Source of the DNA: Chryseobacterium taichungense
GTDB lineage: Bacteria > Bacteroidota > Bacteroidia > Flavobacteriales > Weeksellaceae
DNA: 64,000 bases
Reading direction: 5' to 3'
Assembly (NCBI RefSeq): GCF_900109935.1
Contig: NZ_FOBV01000004.1
Span: 248,001-312,000, forward strand
A program made the translations under genes and the position numbers. Numbering within the stretch: position 1 is the stretch's first letter; every line of letters begins with the position of its first letter. A model generated the notes under the pieces. The model worked only from the letters and a program-made list of their open reading frames with translations. It ran no database searches and was not told the DNA's origin. This document shows, in pieces, positions 45,388 through 54,300 of this stretch.

Positions 45388-45410
45388 GTAGTCTCGACTG
45401 GACTACTTTT
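45388..45410 (+). repeat. Left inverted repeat of a putative invertible segment
   Basis: The 23 bases, running from GTAGTCTCGACTGGACTAC into TTTT, are the exact reverse complement of 45591-45613. The repeat is itself nearly palindromic (GTAGTC/GACTAC with a 7-base loop). Confidence 0.85.
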
Positions 45411-45553
45411 AATACCAATGATTTAGAAATCAATGTGGTTCTGTTTTTTTAGGGTAAAAATGGGAGCGGTTTTTTTAGCTCTGAAACGGTCAATTTTTAA
45501 GGAAAACTACAGCTGCTAATTAATTAACATATTAAAAAACAACAGCTTATTAT

Positions 45554-45583
45554 TTGGAGATTATGAGAATTTGTTTACATTTG
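45554..45583 (+). promoter_or_regulatory. Promoter inside the putative invertible segment
   Basis: TTG (45554-45556), a 19-base spacer and TACATTTG (45576-45583) match the Bacteroidota consensus. It points right, with the predicted start of transcription at the edge of the right inverted repeat. No TAnnTTTG occurs on the opposite strand within the segment. Confidence 0.65.
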
Positions 45584-45590
45584 TCACAGA

Positions 45591-45613
45591 AAAAGTAGTC
45601 CAGTCGAGACTAC
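45591..45613 (+). repeat. Right inverted repeat of a putative invertible segment
   Basis: Exact reverse complement of 45388-45410, 180 bases away. Followed by a T-run, it could also form a hairpin at the very 5' end of the transcript from the internal promoter. Confidence 0.85.
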
Positions 45614-45714
45614 TTTTTTGTTGAAATATATGCTGATTTTTATGAATATGAAGTAGGCTACTTTTACATAATTCGGTTAAAATAATTTTCAAGATACGAG
45701 TGGTTAAAAATACT

Positions 45715-45722
45715 TACTTTTG
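45715..45722 (+). promoter_or_regulatory. Candidate -7 element directly upstream of the gene at 45746
   Basis: TACTTTTG fits TAnnTTTG and ends 23 bases before the ATG. It would give this gene a promoter of its own, outside the putative invertible segment. No well-spaced TTG was found. Confidence 0.45.
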
Positions 45723-45745
45723 AATATTAAATACCAACATTCATT

Positions 45746-46183
45746 ATGAAGATAAATATTCATATCCTTTCTATCCTTTGTTTATTATTTTTCGGGACTA
45801 TAAATGCTCAGGAAACTTCCGGTAAGAAAACCGTCAGTGATACCCTGGCCTATGCCAAAAGATTTGAAACCAATAAAGAGAAATACATAGGAAAAGCTTT
45901 TTCTCTTCTGTTAAAAGATATGGCTCAGATAACTCCTAAAAAAGCAAAGTCCGAGTTCAAAGAAGATAGAGAAAATCCTCTTCCCAGTACCACATTCACA
46001 TTTTCTGATAAAGATATCAATGCTGGAAATGAAGTTTTCATGATGATAAAATGGAAAGCCGATGATTCTACTACGACGCCATTAGAATTTTTTGAGCAGG
46101 AACATAACTATCGCTTTACAGTCAACGAAAAAAACTTTCTTGAAAAAAGAATCATAACAGACATCACCGTCTACAGACGATAA
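45746..46183 (+). CDS. Small secreted protein of unknown function
   Basis: A 145-residue protein with a signal peptide ending FFGTINAQ (about 1-21). The mature part is mixed charged (SDTLAYAKRFETNKEKYIGK, then LLLKDMAQITPKKAKSEFKE) and ends in a beta-rich stretch with MIKWKADDSTTTPLEFFEQE. I do not recognise a family. The switch-like segment lies 130 bases upstream. It converges with pth; a 6-bp hairpin (GCAACA/TGTTGC at 46187-46202) lies between the two stops. Confidence 0.7.
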   Translation: MKINIHILSILCLLFFGTINAQETSGKKTVSDTLAYAKRFETNKEKYIGKAFSLLLKDMAQITPKKAKSEFKEDRENPLPSTTFTFSDKDINAGNEVFMMIKWKADDSTTTPLEFFEQEHNYRFTVNEKNFLEKRIITDITVYRR

Positions 46184-46215
46184 TCTGCAACAAATCTGTT
46201 GCCTGCTCCATGTGA

Positions 46216-46779
46216 TTATTTACCATTAAACGCAGACATCGTATTATTAATTCCTGCAAATACAAATGAAAGAGAGGCTTTTGCAAACTTTTCTATTCTT
46301 TCGGGCAGTGCGGCATTTTCCTCCTCATTCCAGGTCCCGAGCACATAATCTACCTGCCTGCCTTCAGAAAAATCTGCTGAAATTCCAAACCGGAGACGTG
46401 CATAGTTCTGCGTCTGTAGAACCTCATTGATATTCTTCAACCCGTTGTGACCGGCATCAGACCCTTTAGCTTTCATCCTTAGCGTTCCGAAAGGGAGGTC
46501 AAGATCATCCGTAACGATCAGAACATTTTCCAGTGGGATATTCTCTTTCTGCATCCAGTATCTTACAGCATTTCCTGAAAGGTTCATATAAGTATCCGGC
46601 TTAAGTATCAAAACTCTTCTTCCCTTGTATTTCCCATCAGCCATCCAGCCAAAATTGGTAGTTTGGAATGGAACTTCTAATGTCTCTGCAATTTTATCTG
46701 CTACTTTAAATCCTATATTGTGACGTGTATTTTCGTATTCGGAGCCTTTGTTTCCCAGGCCAACTATTAAATATTTCAT
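46216..46779 (-). CDS. pth: Peptidyl-tRNA hydrolase
   Basis: Pth releases peptidyl groups from stalled tRNA. The 187-residue length and motifs are typical: VGLGNKGSEYENTRHNIGF at 6-24, containing the catalytic histidine in TRHNIG, then LILKPDTYMNLSGNAVRYW, the DDLDLPFG segment near 91-98 and SDAGHNGLKNI. It is separated from the upstream lipoprotein gene by a terminator and presumably has its own promoter. Confidence 0.96.
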   Translation of the reverse strand: MKYLIVGLGNKGSEYENTRHNIGFKVADKIAETLEVPFQTTNFGWMADGKYKGRRVLILKPDTYMNLSGNAVRYWMQKENIPLENVLIVTDDLDLPFGTLRMKAKGSDAGHNGLKNINEVLQTQNYARLRFGISADFSEGRQVDYVLGTWNEEENAALPERIEKFAKASLSFVFAGINNTMSAFNGK

Positions 46780-46812
46780 GAGAAATTTTTTGCAAAATTA
46801 AGGTATTAAAAT

Positions 46813-46843
46813 AAAAAACTCAATCTAAGTAAAGATTGAGTTT
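46813..46843 (-). terminator. Terminator after the lipoprotein gene at 46867
   Basis: An 11-bp perfect stem (46833-46843 with 46816-46826) closes a 6-base loop and is followed on the minus strand by a run of T. It lies 24 bases past the stop codon. Confidence 0.85.
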
Positions 46844-46866
46844 GATATTATTGTAAAGATTATTCT

Positions 46867-47799
46867 TTATAATGGCTTGTAAATATAATTTATACCATAT
46901 CCTTTACTCATATAGGTCTGTGCATCGTAATTGTAATTTGTAGAGATTACTACTGGTACCGGAACCAGCTGCATAAGATCTGTAATTGATTTTCTTGTAG
47001 GACTATTTGGCGATAATATCCAGCTATCCAGATCATTTTGTTCAGTTGACAGAATTCTGGAAATCTTATATTCTATTGGCAGTAATGTATACGGATTGAT
47101 CTGAGCATCATAGTTTGAAAATTCATACTGATACTTTGTATTTACAGTTCCGTGTACACCTCCTGACATCGGCCCATAGCCTCTTACAACTTTCGATACA
47201 TTGTCGCCCGCGTATTCATAAGCGGTTTCAGAAAAATTGGTATATGCAAACTGTACACCTGGATCTTCATCTCCGGTTTCCATTACAATTTTAGCAAGTT
47301 TTGCTGTTGTAGAGCTATATGTTAATTTGTAAAGTGTTTTAGACTTTCGAAGGAGCACCCATGGTCCCGCTGGAGTTGTTGGTGGCACCGCTGGAGTTCT
47401 ATTATATACCGAGCGGTTTTCAGAGATCGATTCTAATCTGCCTGTAGCACCATAAGTGAATTGCTGCTCGTATGAAGTACTGTCGACATCAAGCGTTCCA
47501 TCATTATCTGCATCGAGAAAACCTTTGAATGTAACTCTGCTGATTTTATTACCACTGTACTGCACATCTGTAACAGAAGCTTTTCTACTAGTCACTTTTG
47601 CCATTTGCAGGCCATTATAGTAATAGGTTGCCAGTGTATCAGAGTCTGTAATTTCTCTGTAAAGTGCACGTGCACCGTTTAGTCCGCTGTTTTCATTGAT
47701 ATCAAGCAGAGGGTTTCCGTCTTCATCTAATAGGTCTTTGCACGAATGAACTGCAGAAACGCTCACTAAAAGCAAAAGAAAATAAAAAAGTCGTCTCAT
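46867..47799 (-). CDS. Lipoprotein of unknown function, paralogue 1
   Basis: A 310-residue protein with a lipoprotein signal and lipobox SAVHSC, then KDLLDEDGNPLL. The body has several YD-like beta repeats (TDVQYSGNKISRVTFKGFLD; RLESISENRSVYN), each with the pattern Y-x-G/S-x-K-x-x-x-I. The C-terminus reads SKGYGINYIYKPL. The next gene has the same layout and a matching end (YIYKAL), so the two are paralogues. No function can be given. Confidence 0.8.
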   Translation of the reverse strand: MRRLFYFLLLLVSVSAVHSCKDLLDEDGNPLLDINENSGLNGARALYREITDSDTLATYYYNGLQMAKVTSRKASVTDVQYSGNKISRVTFKGFLDADNDGTLDVDSTSYEQQFTYGATGRLESISENRSVYNRTPAVPPTTPAGPWVLLRKSKTLYKLTYSSTTAKLAKIVMETGDEDPGVQFAYTNFSETAYEYAGDNVSKVVRGYGPMSGGVHGTVNTKYQYEFSNYDAQINPYTLLPIEYKISRILSTEQNDLDSWILSPNSPTRKSITDLMQLVPVPVVISTNYNYDAQTYMSKGYGINYIYKPL

Positions 47800-47901
47800 T
47801 CCAATGTGGGATTATTTATTTTTCCACAAATATAATTTTTTTTTGAATAAAAATCATATTTTAATTCATTTTCAGGCAAAACTATTAAACATAAATTATA
47901 C

Positions 47902-48756
47902 TTATAACGCTTTGTATATATATTTAACCACCTGCCCCTGATCCGAAACCGGATAATTTTGAGAATCATACAGATATCCTTTTGGTACACTTATTGGCGG
48001 ACCAGACGGATTCTGCAGGGTGATTTTCCCCACGTTATTAAACGAAATTGAATTAGAATTAATCGGGAACAAGGTACCTGTAACCATAAAATACTCTTTC
48101 GGCAGCGTATTATATGGATTTATTTTAGAATCATAATTGTCGTATGCATAGGACATAAGGATTGAAGTTGAAGGATCAGGATTGGCTCCGTCCATCAGCA
48201 TGGTGGTATAATCCAGTCTTGCTACATTACCTGCTGAGAATGTAAATTTGCTTTCAACATAATGTGTATAATCCGCGCTGTTGCCCATTTTTTTCTTTTC
48301 AACAATTCTGTATAACTGACCGTTTGCATCATAATAAACTGTGAAGTCACTGTGATTGGTGATTGTCATTATCGTTTGATCCATGGTGAATCCCGATAAT
48401 TTGCCAGCAGTGTAAGAAAGGTTGTAGACATTATCTATAACGTGCGGATTAACATTATCCTGATATTTTATTTTTGTAATCTTGTCAGCGGAATACGTTA
48501 CAGTAGCCGTAATGGTATTGGTACTTCCCACATCTCTTATGTATGCCTGAGAAAGAATTCCGGCATTGGTAATATATTCTTCCATCGCTATATTTCCGCT
48601 TGTGATCTTGCTTAAAATTCTTGGCCCTGTAATGGTGGTTCCTCCTCCTGAATTGCCGTTATTCTGATTTGGCGGATCCTCCGTTGTATTGTCGCAGGAA
48701 ATGGTAAAACTTAGTGCTAAAACAGCAAGAGATGAAAAAAGAAATTTTCTGATCAT
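47902..48756 (-). CDS. Lipoprotein of unknown function, paralogue 2
   Basis: A 284-residue protein with signal and lipobox SFTISC followed by an Asn/Gly-rich linker (NQNNGNSGGGTT). The body repeats the Y-x-x-x-K-I/L-x-x-x-x pattern (VTYSADKITKIKYQDNVNPH, and a YDANGQLYRIVEKKKMG unit), similar to YD/RHS-like hairpins. The end (VVKYIYKAL) resembles the neighbour at 46867. About 100 bases separate the two genes. Confidence 0.8.
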   Translation of the reverse strand: MIRKFLFSSLAVLALSFTISCDNTTEDPPNQNNGNSGGGTTITGPRILSKITSGNIAMEEYITNAGILSQAYIRDVGSTNTITATVTYSADKITKIKYQDNVNPHVIDNVYNLSYTAGKLSGFTMDQTIMTITNHSDFTVYYDANGQLYRIVEKKKMGNSADYTHYVESKFTFSAGNVARLDYTTMLMDGANPDPSTSILMSYAYDNYDSKINPYNTLPKEYFMVTGTLFPINSNSISFNNVGKITLQNPSGPPISVPKGYLYDSQNYPVSDQGQVVKYIYKAL

Positions 48757-48833
48757 AAGTTATTAATTTTAAACGTCTCAAATATATTGATTTTCTTTGA
48801 TCAGGAAACAAAATCTTTAATGTAACTGATTAA

Positions 48834-49583
48834 TTATTGATAAGACTGCAGTACGGAGGTAGTAAGGATAGACTGTGACATTGTCGCATTGAGATAAGGA
48901 TTGTTATCAGTAGCTGGTTTACCTATGCCTAATGTTCCGCCGTTCAACGTTCTTTTTATACACGCTGCTTTTACCTTATAATCATTTTTCGGGGGAATAT
49001 TAGTAAGTGTTGCATTCAGGTTAAAGATTTTATAAGATCCTTCCGGTCCCAATAAAACATCTGTCCTTACAGCTTTTAGATAATTATCTAAGAAAATACC
49101 GCAGGCAAATCCTGATGAAGAATTTCCATTCCCCATTTTCTGTGCAGTAGTCTGAAATGTAAATACAATTTTGTTGACAGCATTACTTACTGAGAATGCA
49201 TATTCTGTGTCCTCCAATACCTTCCAATCCGTTGTAATTTCAGAATTTTCAGTATATGGGACTGAATTTCCATTTTCAGTGAATACGGCTCCATGCTGAT
49301 CTTTGGCTGTATTAATGAAAAATACAGACATACTGCCTTGCCCGTCAGCAATTTTTATTTCTTTCCAGTCATTCACCTGAAGATCGGCATTGTTATGAAA
49401 AATTGTTCCCGTTGCCCCTGCGTTCCCTTTTACATTATCTGTTCCCCCCGTTCTCAGCGAACTTCTTATATTGAGATCACCATTAATGTCCAGAACGCCT
49501 ACTGGTTCGGCTATTTTAATACCAATTTGTGCATTCGCATACCCAAAAAATGCAGATAAAAATATAATAAATATCTTTTTCAT
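48834..49583 (-). CDS. Small secreted protein, QIGIK..LDINGD type, paralogue 1
   Basis: A 249-residue protein with a signal peptide ending FFGYANA and then QIGIKIAEPVGVLDINGDLN, a common start of Bacteroidota surface proteins. It has a VNDWKEI stretch, and a C-terminal beta-rich domain with a conserved CGIFLDNYLKAVRTD near 166-180. Three consecutive genes here share this plan. Function unknown. Confidence 0.8.
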   Translation of the reverse strand: MKKIFIIFLSAFFGYANAQIGIKIAEPVGVLDINGDLNIRSSLRTGGTDNVKGNAGATGTIFHNNADLQVNDWKEIKIADGQGSMSVFFINTAKDQHGAVFTENGNSVPYTENSEITTDWKVLEDTEYAFSVSNAVNKIVFTFQTTAQKMGNGNSSSGFACGIFLDNYLKAVRTDVLLGPEGSYKIFNLNATLTNIPPKNDYKVKAACIKRTLNGGTLGIGKPATDNNPYLNATMSQSILTTSVLQSYQ

Positions 49584-49586
49584 AAT

Positions 49587-50408
49587 TTAATTTATAATTG
49601 TATTAAATACCTGAGGGACTTCGTAAACATCAACTCTAAGAAATGATTGTGTAATAAAGCTATTTATATTATTATGAACATAAGTTCCTATACCAAGTGT
49701 TGCATTGGTATTATAAGATTTTAGCCTTTTACATCCTACACTTATTGTATGTATCCCTTTAGAAAGGTTTTGAGCCATTCCGATCTGATTATGGGTGATA
49801 AATGTATTTGTTGCTGAGCTTGCCTTAATATTTCTGAGTCTTATATTCGCCAGTTTTTCGTCAATAAAAACCCCACAGGCATAATCTATTGAGCTATCGG
49901 GATTTCCATTAGCATCAAAAGTCCCCTGAACTACCGTCTCAAATTGAAAATATACTTTACTCTGCGCACTATATGCCTCAAACTGCTGCGATAATGATGG
50001 GATTTTTTTAAATGTATCCAACGAACTGAAACTGGTACCCTCAATAAATAAATTGGATAATGCAGTTAATGCAGACTGATTAGCAGGCTCTTCCGTGGAA
50101 TTAAAAGTGGTCCCCGTTTTATCTGAAAAGGAATTATTGTAAATAAGAAAGAATTTATTTTTTTCATAATCAGGAATACGAAGACTTTTCCATATAGGTG
50201 GATATCCCTCACCCTGAGAAACTAATATTTGATCATTTGTTCCCTCATAGATGGTATTGTTGTTGGTATTTAATACCGATAATTTTCCTCTGAGGTTCAT
50301 ATCACCATTTACGTCAAGAATAGCTTTCGGAGACTCCGTTTTTATACCTATCTGTGCAGATATTAAAAATCCTGAAACAATTGATAACAGTAAAACTAAT
50401 TTTCTCAT
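49587..50408 (-). CDS. Small secreted protein, QIGIK..LDVNGD type, paralogue 2
   Basis: A 273-residue protein with a signal peptide ending SGFLISA, then QIGIKTESPKAILDVNGDMN. It contains ILVSQGEGYPPIWKSL near 62-77, nearly the same as the next gene, and the conserved CGVFIDEKLANIRLR. It lies 3 bases from the next gene at 48834, consistent with one transcript. Confidence 0.82.
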   Translation of the reverse strand: MRKLVLLLSIVSGFLISAQIGIKTESPKAILDVNGDMNLRGKLSVLNTNNNTIYEGTNDQILVSQGEGYPPIWKSLRIPDYEKNKFFLIYNNSFSDKTGTTFNSTEEPANQSALTALSNLFIEGTSFSSLDTFKKIPSLSQQFEAYSAQSKVYFQFETVVQGTFDANGNPDSSIDYACGVFIDEKLANIRLRNIKASSATNTFITHNQIGMAQNLSKGIHTISVGCKRLKSYNTNATLGIGTYVHNNINSFITQSFLRVDVYEVPQVFNTIIN

Positions 50409-50425
50409 CCTTGGTTAATTTTTAG

Positions 50426-51244
50426 TTAATAAGTAATGAATTCAATGATGTCCATTTTAAATTCAGATTCTAATATGAAGTTATTGGAAACATAAGGATC
50501 GCCAGTCTGGGTTACTAAGCTATGTCCAATTGCGAAAGCACTGTTAGGATTTGATGAATTTATTTTCCTGCAAGCAACCTCTATTTGATGAGTTCCTACA
50601 GGGACATCCTGCTCAGTATAATTAAGGGTAAAAATATAATCCTGCAAGCCGTTCTTTCCAGAATTATTATTGGATGATATTTTGTCCGGCCGTACTGCTA
50701 CAAGCTTTCCGTTTCTAAAAACTCCACAGGCAAAAGTAATATTTTCAGAAGTTGTCGAGACTGGAGCCCGCATTTCAACTCCTGTCTGAAACTGATAGGT
50801 AATTCGGTTATTTCCATTTTTAATTTCGATGGCATTTGCAACGGCGCCTAATTTGATCCATTTACCTGTATTAGTATCACTGATATCGTCCCCTACATTA
50901 CTCTTATAAATGCCATCACCACTATTTGTAAAGGTCGTAATACCATTCTGGTCTGAAAAAAGATATGAGTTGGTCAGCTTGTACTGTCCCGTTTCCACGA
51001 GAGGTACATTTAATGATTTCCAAGCGGGTGGCAATCCTTCTCCCTGCGAAACCAAAACCTGCCCGTTTAGCCCGGAATTTCCAACTTGTGTGGAAGTACC
51101 TCCCACTCTAAGTTCTTTTCTTAGTGTAGTCGCTCCGTTTACATCAAGGGTGGCATTGGGAGAAGCTGTTTTGATACCTACCTGTGCATTGGTTTGTATA
51201 AAAAGCAATACTCCTGCAAATAAACTATAAGTTTTTTTTTCCAT
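50426..51244 (-). CDS. Small secreted protein, QVGIK..LDVNGA type, paralogue 3
   Basis: A protein of about 272 residues: signal peptide MEKKTYSLFAGVLLFIQTNA, then QVGIKTASPNATLDVNGATT. It has VLVSQGEGLPPAWKSLNVPL and a C-terminal domain with CGVFRNGKLVAVRPD. A TTG at 51259 would extend it by five residues. I chose the ATG at 51244, where the signal peptide begins. A TACATTTG -7 box overlaps the TTG, which argues against the longer start. First gene of the three-paralogue unit. Confidence 0.83.
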   Translation of the reverse strand: MEKKTYSLFAGVLLFIQTNAQVGIKTASPNATLDVNGATTLRKELRVGGTSTQVGNSGLNGQVLVSQGEGLPPAWKSLNVPLVETGQYKLTNSYLFSDQNGITTFTNSGDGIYKSNVGDDISDTNTGKWIKLGAVANAIEIKNGNNRITYQFQTGVEMRAPVSTTSENITFACGVFRNGKLVAVRPDKISSNNNSGKNGLQDYIFTLNYTEQDVPVGTHQIEVACRKINSSNPNSAFAIGHSLVTQTGDPYVSNNFILESEFKMDIIEFITY

Positions 51245-51256
51245 AATAAGTGATTG

Positions 51257-51264
51257 CAAATGTA
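51257..51264 (-). promoter_or_regulatory. Candidate -7 element of the three-paralogue operon
   Basis: TACATTTG on the minus strand ends 12 bases before the ATG at 51244, so the leader would be very short. Confidence 0.45.
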
Positions 51265-51353
51265 AAAAAAATCACAATACAAAAAACACATTTTTTCCCT
51301 GAAATAACAGGTTATATAAGATTAATAAATCAAAAAAATTAGAATTATATATA

Positions 51354-54300
51354 TCAATTTGTTTTTAGCATTGATTTTAAAAGAGAATTTACCTCATCTA
51401 CATTATTTATTTTATCTTTTCTCATCATCAGCTGATTTCCATCCTTGCCTGTCTTTTCTTTCAGCTGAGCCTGGGCAGGATTTTGAGTAAGATAATTTAT
51501 GATATGCCTGAACTTATTGGTCTGATAGAATTTATCCTGAGGATTCCCCGGAAAATATCCTAAGAACACGCCATTTTTCATCACTATTTTTTCAAAGCCG
51601 ATCTCTGCGGCAAGCCATTTCAGACTTACACTTTTTAATAAATTTATGGCTTCTTCAGGAAGATTCCCAAAACGGTCTATCAATTCAGATTCAAATTTTT
51701 CCAGATCTTTTTCATTGTCTATTTCGGCGAGTTTCTGGTATAACAATAATCTTTCTTCCGTGTTGGAGATGTAGAAATCCGGCAGCATCAGCTCAAGATC
51801 TGTATCAATATTGATGTCTTTTGTTGTTTTAAAGAGCTTGTTTCTTTCTTCTTCATTTTCAAAAAGATTCTCAAATTCCTGATCGTCTTTAAGCTCTTCA
51901 AGGGCTTCCTGCATTAATTTCTGATAGGTTTCAAATCCCATTTCATTAATAAATCCGCTCTGTTCGGCACCCAGCAAATCTCCCGCTCCACGAATCTCCA
52001 GATCCTTCATGGCAATCTGGAAACCGCTTCCTAAATCAGAAAACTGTTCGATGGCCTCCAGTCGTTTTCTGGCATCAGAAGTCATCATGTCGTAGGGTGG
52101 CGTAATGAGGTAGCAAAATGCTTTCCTGTTGCTACGTCCGACTCTTCCTCTCATCTGATGCAGATCTGCCATCCCGAAACGTTGTGCATCATTAATAAAA
52201 ATGGTATTGGCATTCGGAACATCCACCCCACTTTCTACAATGGTCGTGGAAACAAGCACATCATATTTTCCTTCCATAAAATCCAGGACATTTTTTTCAA
52301 GCTCTTTTCCTTCCATTTGTCCGTGCCCTGTAATAACTCTCGCGTCTGGAACCAATCGCTGAATCAGGCCTGCAATTTCTTTAAGATTTTCAATTCTGTT
52401 GTTGATAAAATACACCTGTCCGTCGCGCTGAAGTTCGTACGAAACAGCATCACGAATAATTTCTTCATTAAATCCAACCAGCTGTGTATCGACAGGCTGC
52501 CTGTTCGGAGGTGGTGTTTTGATAACGGATAAATCTCTCGCCGCCATTAAAGAAAACTGCAGTGTTCGCGGAATCGGAGTTGCCGTAAGGGTTAAAGTAT
52601 CGACATTGCTTTTAAGTGTTTTTAATTTATCCTTTACGGAAACACCAAATTTGTGCTCTTCATCTATGATCAGCAATCCTAAATCCTTAAACTTGACGGT
52701 CGAACCTGCCAGCTGATGCGTTCCGATCACAATATCTACTTTCCCGTTTTTAAGCGCTTCCATTGTCTCAGATTTTTGTTTTGCCGTTCTGAAACGGTTG
52801 ATATACGCCACATTTACCGGAAAATCTTTTAGTCTTTCTTTAAAGCTTCTGTAATGCTGGAAAGCCAGAATCGTTGTAGGAACAAGCACAGCTACCTGTT
52901 TACCGTCTGTTGCCGCTTTGAATGCTGCACGAATAGCAACTTCAGTTTTACCGAAACCTACATCCCCGCAAACCAGCCTGTCCATTACCGTGTCTGCTTC
53001 CATGTCTTTTTTTACATCAATGGTTGCCTTTTCCTGATCCGGAGTATCTTCATAGAGAAAGCTTGCTTCCAGCTCATTCTGTAGGTAAGAATCCGGGCTA
53101 TAGGCAAATCCTTTGGCTGTTTTTCTCTGGGCGTAAAGTTTGATGAGGTCAAAAGCAATCTGCTTTACTTTTGCCTTTGTTTTTTGTTTTAAAGATTTCC
53201 AGGTTGGGGATCCGAGTTTACTTAAAACCACTTCGCGTCCTTCAGGACCATTATATTTTGAGATTTTGTGAAGCGAATGAATACTTACATACAACAGGTC
53301 ACCGTTTTTATAGGTAAGTTTAAAACATTCCTGAATTTTCCCATCATTATTAACTTTTACCAATCCCATAAATTTTCCGATGCCGTGATCGATATGGGCA
53401 ATGTAATCACCTATTTTGAGAGACATTAAATCTTTCAGGGTAAGCTGTTCAGATTTGGCAAATGTATTTTTGGATTTATACCGCTGATAACGGTCGAAGA
53501 TCTGGTGATCGGTGTACACAAGGATTTTATGGTCATGATCTACAAATCCCTCATGAATTTCTGATTTAAAACTTTTAAACGGAAGCTCATGTTCCAGCTC
53601 TTCAAAAATAGATTCCAGTCTTTCTTTCTGCTTTTCCCCGGAAAAAGAAATCCAGGTATCGAAGCCTTCGTTTTGTTTTTCTTCAAGATCTTCAATCAAT
53701 AATTCGAAATTTTTATGAAAGGACGGTTGAGGAATCTGGTCTATTTTTATATCCTTCATCTCGATGAGGCCATCAATAGAAACGCTTCCGAAATCGACGG
53801 TATTAAACTTTTTATAATCAAATAAAAATTCCTGATCAGAAATGAAAAGCTCCTGGGGTGTTCCGTGGGCGATATCTTTGCTTAACGTTTCATATTTTTC
53901 CAACGCTTTTTCGTAAAAGGTCTTCAGCTTCTGCATACCGATAATTCCGTTTTTAGAAACTACGATACTTTCCTTAGGCAACAGCTGAAGTAAAGAGACA
54001 CGGCTTCCGGTCACCGTAAAATTCATATTGGAAACCAGCTGAAATTCTTTCACCTTATCTACGGAAAGCTGGGTTTCAATATCAAAAGTTTTAATGCTTT
54101 CTATTTCGTTTCCAAAGAAAGTGATACGGTAGGGCTTTTCATTGGAAAAAGAAAATACATCTACAATTCCTCCTCTCACAGAGAATTCTCCGGGTTCCGA
54201 AACGAAATCCGTCTGTTGAAAATTGTAGTGATTCAGCAATTCATCCACAAAATCAAAATCTAGCTGATCTCCAACTTTAATATGATGCGAAATGGCTTTG

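Noticed and set aside
45591..45620. Plain rho-independent terminator at the right inverted repeat
   Set aside because: No gene ends upstream on the plus strand, and the exact inverted copy on the other side of a promoter is better explained by an invertible segment, although the terminator reading is not excluded.
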